Positions 16,339-25,574 of a stretch of DNA of 64,000 nt are shown here, piece after piece (position 1 is the stretch's first letter; each line of letters opens with the position of its first letter). Source of the stretch: Erwinia sp050410775 (GTDB lineage: Bacteria; Pseudomonadota; Gammaproteobacteria; Enterobacterales; Enterobacteriaceae); NCBI RefSeq assembly GCF_050410775.1, contig NZ_CP191229.1. The stretch is one strand, 5' to 3'. The notes under the pieces were generated by a model. It searched no databases. It was not told where the DNA came from and saw only the letters and a program-made list of their open reading frames with translations. Made by a program: the position numbers and the translations under genes.

Positions 16339-16559
16339 CTCATCCTCATTAACAGGCGGCATTAATCCGCAATAAACCCTACAAAGTGGAGTTACTTTAG
16401 GTTTTCTCAGCGGAAAGAACTGAACACACCTTCAGACGGCTATTTAATGCCGCCGGAAAATATTAACAAACCTGAACTAATGACGCGTCGTCAGGCGCAT
16501 CACGCTGCTCTCTTTTCAGGGCGGCAGGGCCTTTTACGTCTCTGATTTGAGGAACTGAT

Positions 16560-18113
16560 ATGGTTTTACCTACGCAAACTCAGCCGGCACCGCAGCGGCT
16601 CCGCGCGTCCGGCACGGACGGACATCAGAAATTCATTTTCAATGAGCGGCAGCTGTCCGCCCTGGGCCAGCAAACGCAGGAGGTTGTCGCGCTGCTGACC
16701 CATACGCTGAACGACGTGGAGAAGCCCTTCAGCGGTATTTTACCGCAGGAGCTTGCGCCTGCCTTCAGCCAGGTCGATCTGGATCAGCCTCTGGGCAGCA
16801 ATGAAGCCGCGCTGGCGGAGCTGAAGACGCTCTACCTTCGCGATGCCGTCTGGTTCCATCATCCTAAATATGTGGCGCACCTTAACTGCCCGGTCGTGCT
16901 CCCTTCGATACTGGCCGAACAGATCATGGCCGCCGTCAACAGCTCGGTCGATACCTGGGATCAAAGTGCTGGCGGTACGCTGATTGAGCAGAAGGTAATT
17001 GACTGGACGCTGCAACGCATCGGCCTGCCGCCCACCTCTGACGGGATATTTACCAGCGGTGGAACACAGTCGAACCTGATGGCGATGCTGCTGGCTCGCG
17101 ACAGCTGGTGCGCGGCCCATCACCCTGGTCATCTGATTAAACAGCAGGGCCTGCCGTCGGAGGCCAGCAAATGGCGGGTATTCACCTCTAAACTCAGCCA
17201 TTTCAGCATCCAGAAGTCGATGGCGATCCTGGGGCTGGGCTACGATGCAGTCATTCCGGTCGACTACGATGAGCACTACCGCATGGATGCGCAGCAGCTG
17301 GAGCTGGAGATCCAGAAGGCTCAGCAGGCAGGTCTGATCCCGATTGCTATTGTGGCCACCAGCGGCACCACCGACTTTGGCAGCATCGATCCTTTGCGTG
17401 ATATCGCGACGCTTTGCCAGCACTACGGTTTATGGATGCATGTCGACGCGGCGTACGGCTGCGGCCTGCTGGTCTCCGATACCCATCGCGATCGCCTCGC
17501 CGGCATCGAACGCGCCGATTCCGTCACCGTGGACTATCACAAATCCTTTTTCCAGAGCGTAAGCTGCGGAGCTTTCTTTGTCCGGGACAAGCAGCACCTC
17601 AGCCACGTTACCCACCATGCCGACTATCTCAATCCGCTCAGCGCGCAGCAGGAAGGGACGCCCAACCTGGTCAATAAAAGCATCCAGACCACCCGCCGCT
17701 TCGACGCCCTTAAAATGTGGCTGACGCTGCGGATTATGGGCCCCGCCGGGCTGGGCGCGGCGTTTGACAGCCTTATCGCGCTGACCCAGTCCAGCCATCA
17801 GCTGCTGCGCGCCCATCCGGCCATTGAGGTGCTGCACGCGCCGGAGCTGACCACGCAAATTTTCCGTTATATTCCCCGGCCCGGCATGAGCAACGCACGG
17901 ATTGACGAGATCAACGCGGCTATCCGTAAGGCGCTGTTCCGTTCCGGTAATGCGGTGATCGCCGGGACCAAAGTCGATGGCCGGCAGTATCTGAAGTTCA
18001 CGCTGTTAAACCCGACGACATCCGTCACAGATATCGAAGATGTTATTGCGCTGATCGTGCACTACGGTCGTGAACAGTCCCGCTCCACCCTGCTTAACGC
18101 GGCAAATCAGTGA
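16560..18113 (+). CDS. dfoJ: DfoJ, PLP-dependent lysine decarboxylase for desferrioxamine synthesis
   Basis: A 517-residue group II PLP decarboxylase (DesA/DfoJ type) expected to make cadaverine from lysine, the first step of desferrioxamine synthesis. The PLP-binding lysine motif VDYHKSFFQ is at about residues 324-332; cofactor-contact motifs FTSGGTQSNLMAM and HVDAAYG are visible. GAGGAACTGAT precedes the ATG. It is the first gene of dfoJ-dfoA-dfoC, whose four-gene order with the exporter matches dfoJACS of Pantoea and Erwinia. A diaminobutyrate decarboxylase of the same fold is the alternative, but the neighbours argue for cadaverine. Confidence 0.92.
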   Translation: MVLPTQTQPAPQRLRASGTDGHQKFIFNERQLSALGQQTQEVVALLTHTLNDVEKPFSGILPQELAPAFSQVDLDQPLGSNEAALAELKTLYLRDAVWFHHPKYVAHLNCPVVLPSILAEQIMAAVNSSVDTWDQSAGGTLIEQKVIDWTLQRIGLPPTSDGIFTSGGTQSNLMAMLLARDSWCAAHHPGHLIKQQGLPSEASKWRVFTSKLSHFSIQKSMAILGLGYDAVIPVDYDEHYRMDAQQLELEIQKAQQAGLIPIAIVATSGTTDFGSIDPLRDIATLCQHYGLWMHVDAAYGCGLLVSDTHRDRLAGIERADSVTVDYHKSFFQSVSCGAFFVRDKQHLSHVTHHADYLNPLSAQQEGTPNLVNKSIQTTRRFDALKMWLTLRIMGPAGLGAAFDSLIALTQSSHQLLRAHPAIEVLHAPELTTQIFRYIPRPGMSNARIDEINAAIRKALFRSGNAVIAGTKVDGRQYLKFTLLNPTTSVTDIEDVIALIVHYGREQSRSTLLNAANQ

Positions 18114-18121
18114 GGCATGCC

Positions 18122-19411
18122 ATGAACACTGTTTATGATTTTATCGGCATCGGCATCGGCCCTTTCAATCTGGGACTGGCCTGCCTGAGCGAACCGGTCG
18201 CGGGACTGGACGGCATTTTTCTGGATCAGAATCCCGGCTTTGACTGGCACACCGGCATGATGCTGGAGAGCGCCCATCTCCAGACGCCCTTTATGGCCGA
18301 CCTGGTTACCCTGGCCGATCCCACCAGCCCTTACAGCCTGCTGAATTACATGAAACAGAAAGGGAAGCTGTACTCGTTTTATATTCGCGAGGACTTTTTC
18401 CTGATGCGCAAAGAGTACAACCAGTATTGTCAGTGGGCCTGCGCTCAGCTCAGCAACCTGCGCTGGAATACCCGCGTGGAATATGTCAGTTACGATAATG
18501 AACGTGAATGCTACCGGATACGCACAGTGCAAACGCAAACCGGCGAGCAGCAGGAGTGGCTGGCGCGCCAGCTGGTGCTGGGCACCGGTCCCTGCGCCTG
18601 GATGCCGCCTTGCAGCCGTCCCTATCAGGCGCGATTCACCCATTCCGGCGAGTATCTGCGCAATAAAGCCGCCTTGCAGGAAAAACGGTCAATTACCGTG
18701 GTTGGCAGCGGCCAGAGCGCCGCCGAAATTTTTTACGATCTGCTGACCGACATTGACCGCTGCGGCTATCAGCTGAACTGGGTAACCCGCGCTCCCCGCT
18801 TCTACCCGCTGGAATATACCAAGCTGACGCTGGAAATGACGTCGCCGGAGTGGATCGACTATTTCCACGCCCTGCCGCCCGCGAAACGGGATGAGTTAAA
18901 CGCCTGCCAGAAGAACCTTTATAAAGGCATTAACAGCAGTCTGATTAACGACATCTATGACCTGATGTACGTTAAGCAGCTCGACGGTGACTTGAACGTC
19001 AATCTGTTCACCCATTCCGAACTGACCGGCATGCGCTGGCTCCCAGAGGGCGAGTTTGAGCTTTCGCTGCATCAGCAGGAGCAGGATTGCGCCTATACGC
19101 GCCGTACCGAAGGCGTGGTGATGGCGACAGGCTATCAGTACCAGCCACCGCTGTTTATCGAAGGCATTGCACCGCGTCTGCGCTGGGATGACAAGGGGCG
19201 TTACGATGTGCAGCGCAACTACAGTATCGACAACCACAATCAGGTCTTTGTGCAAAACGCAGAGCTGCATACCCACGGCTTCGTCACACCCGATTTAGGT
19301 ATGGCCTGCTACCGCAACTCGGTCATCCTTCGCGAACTGACCGGGCGGGAAATTTATCCCGTCGAGCGCCAGATCGCTTTCCAGACTTTCACGGCTCAAT
19401 CGGATCGTTAA
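18122..19411 (+). CDS. dfoA: DfoA, cadaverine/lysine N-hydroxylase
   Basis: A 429-residue flavin-dependent N-monooxygenase (IucD/DesB family), hydroxylating the amine of cadaverine with FAD, NADPH and O2. The FAD-binding motif GIGIGPFNLGLACL is at residues 9-22, the NADPH-binding VVGSGQSAAEIFYD at about 195-208, and the C-terminal MATGYQYQPP. An ATG at 18122 is chosen (GAGG at 18112-18115, overlapping the dfoJ stop); a GTG at 18110 is possible. Tightly coupled to dfoJ and dfoC, one operon. Confidence 0.93.
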   Translation: MNTVYDFIGIGIGPFNLGLACLSEPVAGLDGIFLDQNPGFDWHTGMMLESAHLQTPFMADLVTLADPTSPYSLLNYMKQKGKLYSFYIREDFFLMRKEYNQYCQWACAQLSNLRWNTRVEYVSYDNERECYRIRTVQTQTGEQQEWLARQLVLGTGPCAWMPPCSRPYQARFTHSGEYLRNKAALQEKRSITVVGSGQSAAEIFYDLLTDIDRCGYQLNWVTRAPRFYPLEYTKLTLEMTSPEWIDYFHALPPAKRDELNACQKNLYKGINSSLINDIYDLMYVKQLDGDLNVNLFTHSELTGMRWLPEGEFELSLHQQEQDCAYTRRTEGVVMATGYQYQPPLFIEGIAPRLRWDDKGRYDVQRNYSIDNHNQVFVQNAELHTHGFVTPDLGMACYRNSVILRELTGREIYPVERQIAFQTFTAQSDR

Positions 19412-19412
19412 T

Positions 19413-21767
19413 ATGATACAAACCTCACGCTATTCCGCAGACCGCCCGGCAGGCCGCTTCACGCTCCGTCCCCTGACGGCGGAGGATGCTCCGCTTATCC
19501 ACCGCTGGGTAACGCGCGATTATGCCCGCTTCTGGGGCATGCAAAACGACAGCCTGCAACAGGTGGCCGCTTTCTATCAGCAGCTGACCGCGAAAGATCC
19601 TGCTGCGGCGCTGATTGGCTGCTGCGACGGCACACCGGTTTTCCTGACGGAGATTTATCAGGCCTCAGACGATGAGGTCGGAAAATTTTATCCGGTCCAG
19701 CCCGGCGACGTCGGTATGCATATCCTGATCGCCCCGGCGTCCTCTCCAGTCCCACAGTTCAGCTGGCAGGTTTTTACCGTGGTGATGGACTATCTGTTCA
19801 GCCTGCCCGCCGTAACGCGCGTGGTGGTGGAGCCGGACGTGCGCAATGAAAAAATCCATCGTCTCAATAAACGCGCCGGATTCCGTTATCAGTACACCAT
19901 CGAGATGGACCATAAAACCGCATGGCTGGCGTTCTGCCAGCGTGAAGATTATCAACAGCGTCTTATGCAGGAAAAACTGACCATGAATAACGCCATACCG
20001 CTGCTTAACGGCACCCATCTCGCCGGGGATAACTGGGCCCAGGCCAACCGTCTGCTGATCCGCAAAGCCATTGCGGAGTTTGCCCATGAGCGGCTTATCA
20101 CGCCCGCTGAACAGGGTGATAATCACTTTTCGCTGGCCGTGCCGGCAGGCGAAGCCGACTACCGCTTTAAAGCCCGCCGGCTCGCGCTCGATCACTGGGA
20201 AATTGATGCCGCCTCCCTGAGTAAGCAGGAAAACGGTTATCCTCTGCCGCTGGACGCGCTCCAGTTTATTATCGAATTTAACGAGCAGATAGGGATCCCG
20301 CCTGCCATGCTGGCGACCTATATGGAAGAGATCACCAGCACCCTTTGCAGCAGCGTGTTTAAGCTGCAGAAAAATAATCCTGACAGCGCCGCGTTGGTGA
20401 AGGCCGATTTTCAGACGGTGGAAGCCGCGATGACCGAAGGGCATCCCTGTTTTGTCGCCAATAACGGCAGGATCGGTTTCGACGCGCGGGATTATCTGGC
20501 TTATGCGCCAGAAGCCGCCACGCCGGTCAACCTGGTCTGGGTGGCGGTCCATCTGCGTAATGCGCATTTCTCAAGCCTGAGTCATCTCGACTATGAGCAA
20601 CTGATGCGTGAAGAGCTTGGCGAGGGGACGCTGGCTAACTTCAATCAGCGACTGGTGGAAGCAAAACTATCGCCGGATGACTATCTGTTTATGCCGGTTC
20701 ATCCCTGGCAGTGGCAGAACAAGCTGCTGACGGTTTTCGCACCCGACATCGCCAGCCGTGACATTGTTTATCTGGGCTGCGGCGAGGATCAGTATCAGGC
20801 CCAGCAGTCGATCCGCACTTTTTTCAACCGCAGCCGGCCCGACCGCCGCTACGTCAAGACGGCCCTCTCAGTGCTGAATATGGGCTTTATGCGCGGCCTT
20901 TCGCCTTACTATATGGCCACCACACCCGCGATTAACGAATGGCTCGACGTACTGGTAAAAAAGGATGAGTGGCTCCAGCGCTGCGGTTTCCGTCTGTTAC
21001 GCGAAGTCGCCGCCATTGGCTATCACAACCGTTATTATGAGCGGGCGATAAAAGGCGACTCCGCCTATAAAAAAATGTTCGCCGCGCTCTGGCGGGATAA
21101 TCCGGTGACCGATCTGCAGACAGGCCAGCGTCTGATGACCATGGCGTCACTGCTGCATACCGATCAGCATCAGCAGCCGCTGCTCCCGGCGCTGATTGCC
21201 GACTCGGGCCTGCCCGCCGCGCAGTGGGTGAACCGTTATCTGGATTGCTATCTCAGCCCGCTGCTGCACTGCTTCTACCAGCACGATCTGGTCTTTATGC
21301 CGCACGGGGAGAACCTGATCCTGCTGTTTGAAAACAATGTGCCAGTCAGCGCCTATATGAAGGATATCGGAGAAGAGATCGCAGTGATGAATCCCGATGC
21401 GATCCTGCCAGAGAAGGTCCAGCGCCTCGCCGTGGCGGTGCCTGAGGAACTTAAACTGCTGTCGATTTTCACGGATGTTTTTGACTGCATTTTCCGCTTT
21501 GTCAGCGCGATCCTTGATGAGTCCGGCACGCTGCCGGAAGCGCAGTTCTGGCAGGCGGTCGCCCGTTGCATTACAGAGTATCAGCAGGCCCATCCACAAC
21601 ATGCGGACAAGTTTGCCCGCTACGACCTGTTCGCACCAGAGTTCACGCGCTCCTGCCTGAACCGGCTTCAGCTCGCCAATAATCAGCAGATGATCAATCT
21701 TGCCGATCCGGCGGAGAACCTGAAGTTTGCCGGTACGCTGGTGAATCCTGTCGCCGCCTGGCGATAG
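19413..21767 (+). CDS. dfoC: DfoC, bifunctional acyltransferase and NRPS-independent siderophore synthetase
   Basis: A 784-residue fusion. Residues 1-190 form a GNAT-like acyltransferase (IucB/DesC type; motifs GDVGMHILIAP and EPDVRNEKIHRLNKRAGF) that would succinylate N-hydroxycadaverine. From about 191 (MNNAIPLLNGTH) to the end is an IucA/IucC-type NIS synthetase (DesD) with GHPCFVANNGRIGFD, HPWQW, KTALSVLNMGFMRGLSP and MPHGENLIL, which condenses and cyclises the units to ferrioxamine precursors. In Streptomyces these are two proteins; the fusion is typical of Erwinia and Pantoea. It starts one base after the dfoA stop. Confidence 0.93.
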   Translation: MIQTSRYSADRPAGRFTLRPLTAEDAPLIHRWVTRDYARFWGMQNDSLQQVAAFYQQLTAKDPAAALIGCCDGTPVFLTEIYQASDDEVGKFYPVQPGDVGMHILIAPASSPVPQFSWQVFTVVMDYLFSLPAVTRVVVEPDVRNEKIHRLNKRAGFRYQYTIEMDHKTAWLAFCQREDYQQRLMQEKLTMNNAIPLLNGTHLAGDNWAQANRLLIRKAIAEFAHERLITPAEQGDNHFSLAVPAGEADYRFKARRLALDHWEIDAASLSKQENGYPLPLDALQFIIEFNEQIGIPPAMLATYMEEITSTLCSSVFKLQKNNPDSAALVKADFQTVEAAMTEGHPCFVANNGRIGFDARDYLAYAPEAATPVNLVWVAVHLRNAHFSSLSHLDYEQLMREELGEGTLANFNQRLVEAKLSPDDYLFMPVHPWQWQNKLLTVFAPDIASRDIVYLGCGEDQYQAQQSIRTFFNRSRPDRRYVKTALSVLNMGFMRGLSPYYMATTPAINEWLDVLVKKDEWLQRCGFRLLREVAAIGYHNRYYERAIKGDSAYKKMFAALWRDNPVTDLQTGQRLMTMASLLHTDQHQQPLLPALIADSGLPAAQWVNRYLDCYLSPLLHCFYQHDLVFMPHGENLILLFENNVPVSAYMKDIGEEIAVMNPDAILPEKVQRLAVAVPEELKLLSIFTDVFDCIFRFVSAILDESGTLPEAQFWQAVARCITEYQQAHPQHADKFARYDLFAPEFTRSCLNRLQLANNQQMINLADPAENLKFAGTLVNPVAAWR

Positions 21768-21804
21768 ATAATTCATCAGAACGGCATCAAACTGGTGTAT
21801 GTTG

Positions 21805-21838
21805 ACGCGGTCGCTTCGGTGACCGCGTTTTTTCCTTT
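21805..21838 (+). terminator. dfoC terminator
   Basis: A 10-bp stem (one G-U pair) closed by a C(TTCG)G tetraloop, followed by TTTTTTCCTTTT, 37 bases after the dfoC stop and 19 bases before the exporter gene. It implies that the exporter is at least partly uncoupled from dfoJAC transcription, or read through. Confidence 0.85.
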
Positions 21839-21856
21839 TATTCACAGGGATCCAGA

Positions 21857-23083
21857 ATGTCTCTTTTTGTTCCCGTGTCGAGCCTGACCCGCCGGCATCT
21901 GATATTTCCACTGTCGCTGGTGCTGTTTGAATTTGCCACCTATATCGCCCACGACATGATCCAGCCGGGAATGCTGCTGGTCACCGGCGAATTCCAGGTG
22001 GGCCCGGAGTGGGTTTCAGCCTCGCTGACCGCCTACCTCGTCGGCGGTATCGTGCTGCAATGGCTGCTGGGTCCGCTCTCCGACAAGCTGGGCCGGCGTC
22101 CGGTGATGCTCACGGGCGTGGTGTTCTTTATGCTGACCTGCATGGCAACGCACTGGGTACAGAGTATTGAGCAGTTTATTCTGCTGCGATTTTTACAGGG
22201 GATTAGCCTCTGTTTTATCGGCGCGGTGGGCTATGCGGCCATTCAGGAAGCCTTCGACGAGTCGCTGAGCGTGAAAATAATGGCGCTGATGGCCAATGTC
22301 GCGCTGATCGCCCCGCTGGCGGGCCCGCTGGCCGGAGCGGCGTTCCTCTCGGTAGGGGAATGGCGCACCATGTTCTGGCTGTTTGCCGCCGTTACCGCCG
22401 TGGCGCTGGTCGGGCTCTGGCGCACCATGCCGGAGACGGCGGGCGATAAAACCACCTCTCTTTCCCTGCACTCGCTGGGTAAAGGGTATCTTGCGCTGGC
22501 GAAGGACCGGCAGATTATGAGCGGCTCGCTGGCCATAGGGCTGGTGACGATTCCCTGCCTCGCCTGGGTCGCCCTCTCCCCGGTCATTCTGATCCATGAT
22601 GAAGGGCTGAGCAGAATGGATTATGCGCTGTTACAGCTGCCGGTATTTGTGGCGATGATCGCCGGGAATCTGACGCTGGGCCGTCTCGCCAGCCGCCTGC
22701 CCATTGACCAGCCGCTGCGGCTGGGCGCCTGGCCGATACTTACCGGACTGGCGCTGGCGGCGATCGCTACCGCGGTTAACGCGCACAGCTACCTCTGGCT
22801 GACGGCCGGGCTGAGCCTCTACGGGTTCGGGACAGGTCTGGTCAACGCCGGGCTTTATCGCCTGACGCTGTTTTCCAGCAGTGCGGGAAAAGGCAGCGTG
22901 GCGGCCATGCTCGGCATGGTGAGCATCGTGGTTTTTGCGCTGGGGATAGAGGCGGCAAAAGGCGCTTACTTCAGCGGCGGCACGCTCTGGTTCAGCCTGG
23001 TGAACCTGGCCTGTGGGCTGCTGTGGTTTATGCTGGTCAGAGCCTTTCTGCGCGAACGCCAGCGCCGTAGCCACATCCGCTGA
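21857..23083 (+). CDS. dfoS: MdfA-like MFS exporter of the dfo cluster
   Basis: A 408-residue major facilitator with 12 predicted membrane segments, closely related to MdfA. The conserved acidic TM1 motif is LVLFEFATYIAHDMIQPGM (Glu and Asp at the MdfA E26/D34 positions), followed by motif A (GPLSDKLGRRPV) and the antiporter motif FLQGISLCFIGAVG. By position after dfoJAC it is the probable desferrioxamine exporter, called dfoS in Pantoea; a general multidrug role is the alternative. A strong terminator lies between it and dfoC. Confidence 0.85.
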   Translation: MSLFVPVSSLTRRHLIFPLSLVLFEFATYIAHDMIQPGMLLVTGEFQVGPEWVSASLTAYLVGGIVLQWLLGPLSDKLGRRPVMLTGVVFFMLTCMATHWVQSIEQFILLRFLQGISLCFIGAVGYAAIQEAFDESLSVKIMALMANVALIAPLAGPLAGAAFLSVGEWRTMFWLFAAVTAVALVGLWRTMPETAGDKTTSLSLHSLGKGYLALAKDRQIMSGSLAIGLVTIPCLAWVALSPVILIHDEGLSRMDYALLQLPVFVAMIAGNLTLGRLASRLPIDQPLRLGAWPILTGLALAAIATAVNAHSYLWLTAGLSLYGFGTGLVNAGLYRLTLFSSSAGKGSVAAMLGMVSIVVFALGIEAAKGAYFSGGTLWFSLVNLACGLLWFMLVRAFLRERQRRSHIR

Positions 23084-23090
23084 TAAAAAA

Positions 23091-23113
23091 ACGGGCGGCA
23101 CATTGCCGCCCGT
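23091..23113. terminator. Bidirectional terminator between exporter and lpxM
   Basis: A perfect 10-bp stem (ACGGGCGGCA with TGCCGCCCGT), CAT loop, preceded by AAAAAA and followed by TATTT, serving both converging genes. Confidence 0.85.
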
Positions 23114-23144
23114 TATTTCAGCGCTTACCCGCGGGAAAGGTCAG

Positions 23145-24113
23145 CTATTTAGGGAAAATATCTTTTCGCTTATAGGGTTCTTCATCCACTTCTTTACGCG
23201 TTTTCAGCAGTTTGAGTATCCAGGTATACTGCTCCGGATTGGGCCTGACAAGATGCTCCACTTCTTCGTTCATTCGCCGCGCCAGCGTCACATCGTCCGC
23301 GTCAGCCAGATCGTCCATTGGCGCCCGCAGATGAATATCCAGCGTATGCGTTTTGGCGTTATAGACCGGAAACAGCGGCACTACTCTGGCCCGGCAAACT
23401 TTCATCAGCCGCCCCACCGCAGGCAGCGTCGCCTTATAGGTGGCAAAGAAATCGACGAATTCACTGTGCTCTGCGCCATGATCCTGATCGGGCAGATAAT
23501 AGCCCCAGTGTCCCTGACGGACAGAAGAGATAAATGGTTTGATGCCGTTATCGCGCGAATGCAGACGCCCCCCAAAGCGGCGGCGGACGGCGTTCCAGAC
23601 ATAATCCACCAGCGGATTGCGCTGATGGTTAAACATGGCAGCGACATTCTGCCCTTCAGATGCCAGCACCATCGCCGGAATATCCACGGCCCAGCCGTGT
23701 GGGACAAGCAGAATCACGTTCTGCCCTTCCTCACGTAAGCGATCGATAATTTCACGGTTATGCCAGTGAATCCGGAGCAGTGCGCGCTCCGGGCGCAGCG
23801 CCATTTCCGCCATCATCACAATAGCCTGAGGCGCGGTGGCAAACATTTCATCGATAAGCTTTTCCCGCGCTTCCTCAGAAAGCTCGGGCATGCAGTAGAA
23901 AAGATTAATCTGGGCGCGGCGGCGCGCACTTCTGGCGTACTTACCGGCAAAGCGTCCCAGCGCGCCCAGCAGCGGATCGCGCATCCGGCCTGGCACCCAG
24001 GCCAGCCCTGCACAGGCGCTGATCGCCAGCCAGTCTCCCCAGTGACGCGGCATCAGAAAAGACTTTCTGAAGACCGGAATAAACTCGTTGCTACTTTTTT
24101 TGTGGTTTTCCAT
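23145..24113 (-). CDS. lpxM: Lipid A biosynthesis myristoyltransferase
   Basis: A 322-residue LPLAT-family acyltransferase adding the last (myristoyl) chain to Kdo2-lipid A on the inner membrane. The catalytic HX4D motif is LVPHGWAVD; NHQRNPLVDYVW is also conserved. The N-terminal hydrophobic segment (DWLAISACAGLAWVP) anchors it. As in E. coli it follows mepM; the pykA neighbour has been displaced by the dfo insertion. Confidence 0.95.
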   Translation of the reverse strand: MENHKKSSNEFIPVFRKSFLMPRHWGDWLAISACAGLAWVPGRMRDPLLGALGRFAGKYARSARRRAQINLFYCMPELSEEAREKLIDEMFATAPQAIVMMAEMALRPERALLRIHWHNREIIDRLREEGQNVILLVPHGWAVDIPAMVLASEGQNVAAMFNHQRNPLVDYVWNAVRRRFGGRLHSRDNGIKPFISSVRQGHWGYYLPDQDHGAEHSEFVDFFATYKATLPAVGRLMKVCRARVVPLFPVYNAKTHTLDIHLRAPMDDLADADDVTLARRMNEEVEHLVRPNPEQYTWILKLLKTRKEVDEEPYKRKDIFPK

Positions 24114-24196
24114 GCACTCGCCTCGAACAATAAGCGGCTAATGATAGTGCCGACGCGCCAATTTGCAACGCCCGATCGTTCTGCTGATAAAAAGAA

Positions 24197-24225
24197 AAGG
24201 CCGGCGGGGCAACCCCGTCGGCCTT
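24197..24225 (-). terminator. mepM terminator
   Basis: A 13-bp stem (one G-U pair) with a CAA loop. On the minus strand it is followed by TTTTCTTTTT, just after the mepM stop. Confidence 0.85.
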
Positions 24226-24245
24226 AAAACGGCACCCTCAGCCTC

Positions 24246-25571
24246 TTATTGCAGGCTAAGCTTCGGCGTGACCTCGCGAACGCGCGCCAGATATTCGGTG
24301 CGATCTTTCCCGGTCAGGCCTTCCATTCTCGGCAGCTTCGCCGTCAGGGGATTGACCGCCTGATTGTTGATCCAGATTTCATAATGCAGGTGCGGACCGG
24401 TTGAACGCCCGGTGTTGCCGGTCAGGCCGATACGATCGCCGCGCTTCACTTTCTGTCCGGGCTTCACCAGCAGTTTTTTCAGGTGCATATAGCGGGTCAT
24501 ATACTGGCGACCATGACGGATCGCAATGTAATTGCCTGCGCCGCCGCTGCGTTTGGAGACGATCACTTCGCCGTCGCCCACCGCCAGCACCGGAGTGCCA
24601 ATCGGTACGGCGAAATCGACCCCTCTGTGCGGCGCGACGCGGCCCGTTACCGGGTTAACACGACGCGGATTGAAATTGGACGAGACGCGATACTGCTTAA
24701 CGGTAGGGAAGCGCATAAAGCCACGGGCGAGTCCGGAACCGCTGCGGTCGTAGAATTTCCCATCTTCGGCGCGGATAGCATAGTAATCCTTGCCGCCGGT
24801 CTGGAGACGAACGCCGGAAAGCTGGCTCTGCTCACTCTTCCCTTCCAGCATTTCACGCGACATCAGCACGGAGAAGCGATCGCCTTTGCGCAGCTTGCGG
24901 AAATCGAGCTGCCACTGCAGCGCTTTGATCACCGCGCTGATTTCGCCGCCCGACAGGCCCGCCTGACGCGCGCTGGCGACGAAACTGCCGTTGACGGTGC
25001 CGGCGATTACGCTGTTCTGCCATTCGCCCTTCTGAACCTCAGAAGAGGATTTGAAGCCGTCGCCGAAGCGATCATAGATACGGGTTTCGCGGCGGGACAT
25101 CTCCCAGCTTAACCGCTGTAGCTGGCCGTCGTCGGTCAGGGTCCAGGAGAGCTGCTGTCCTACCCGCAGATTACGCAGATCGTTATCAACTTTAACCAGC
25201 TGGTTAATCACGCCCATATCAATGCCGTACTGATTGAGGACGCTGCTTAAGGTGTCACCGGACGAGACCACGTAGTCATGGGTGCCGGTTTCATTAGGCA
25301 CATCCTCGTCAATTTCATCTTTTGGAACATCCTCTTCCGGCGTCGGCGGCGCCTGATCGATCGGTTCACTGGCCTCTGGCAGCAGCGTACGCAGCTGATT
25401 CTTATCCAGCTCCACCGTTTTTACGATCGGACTGCTGCCGACGGGATGATAAACGTATGGCCGCCATACCGAGACGGCCAGCGTGATAACGGTAAGCGAA
25501 CCCAGCATGATGCGGTGGGTTCTCGGCAATGTATTAAACGCCATGGCGACAGCGCGGGCAATCTGCTGCAC
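24246..25571 (-). CDS. mepM: Murein DD-endopeptidase MepM
   Basis: A 441-residue M23 zinc endopeptidase that opens D-Ala-mDAP crosslinks for cell-wall growth. N-terminal membrane anchor (about residues 18-34), LysM domain (VSSGDTLSSVLNQYG, about 101-115), and a C-terminal peptidase with RGVDFAVP (H-x3-D) and GPHLHYEIW (HxH). It starts three bases after the znuA stop, so it is probably transcribed with znuA and therefore affected by Zur, which suits a zinc enzyme. Confidence 0.95.
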   Translation of the reverse strand: MQQIARAVAMAFNTLPRTHRIMLGSLTVITLAVSVWRPYVYHPVGSSPIVKTVELDKNQLRTLLPEASEPIDQAPPTPEEDVPKDEIDEDVPNETGTHDYVVSSGDTLSSVLNQYGIDMGVINQLVKVDNDLRNLRVGQQLSWTLTDDGQLQRLSWEMSRRETRIYDRFGDGFKSSSEVQKGEWQNSVIAGTVNGSFVASARQAGLSGGEISAVIKALQWQLDFRKLRKGDRFSVLMSREMLEGKSEQSQLSGVRLQTGGKDYYAIRAEDGKFYDRSGSGLARGFMRFPTVKQYRVSSNFNPRRVNPVTGRVAPHRGVDFAVPIGTPVLAVGDGEVIVSKRSGGAGNYIAIRHGRQYMTRYMHLKKLLVKPGQKVKRGDRIGLTGNTGRSTGPHLHYEIWINNQAVNPLTAKLPRMEGLTGKDRTEYLARVREVTPKLSLQ

Positions 25572-25574
25572 GTA

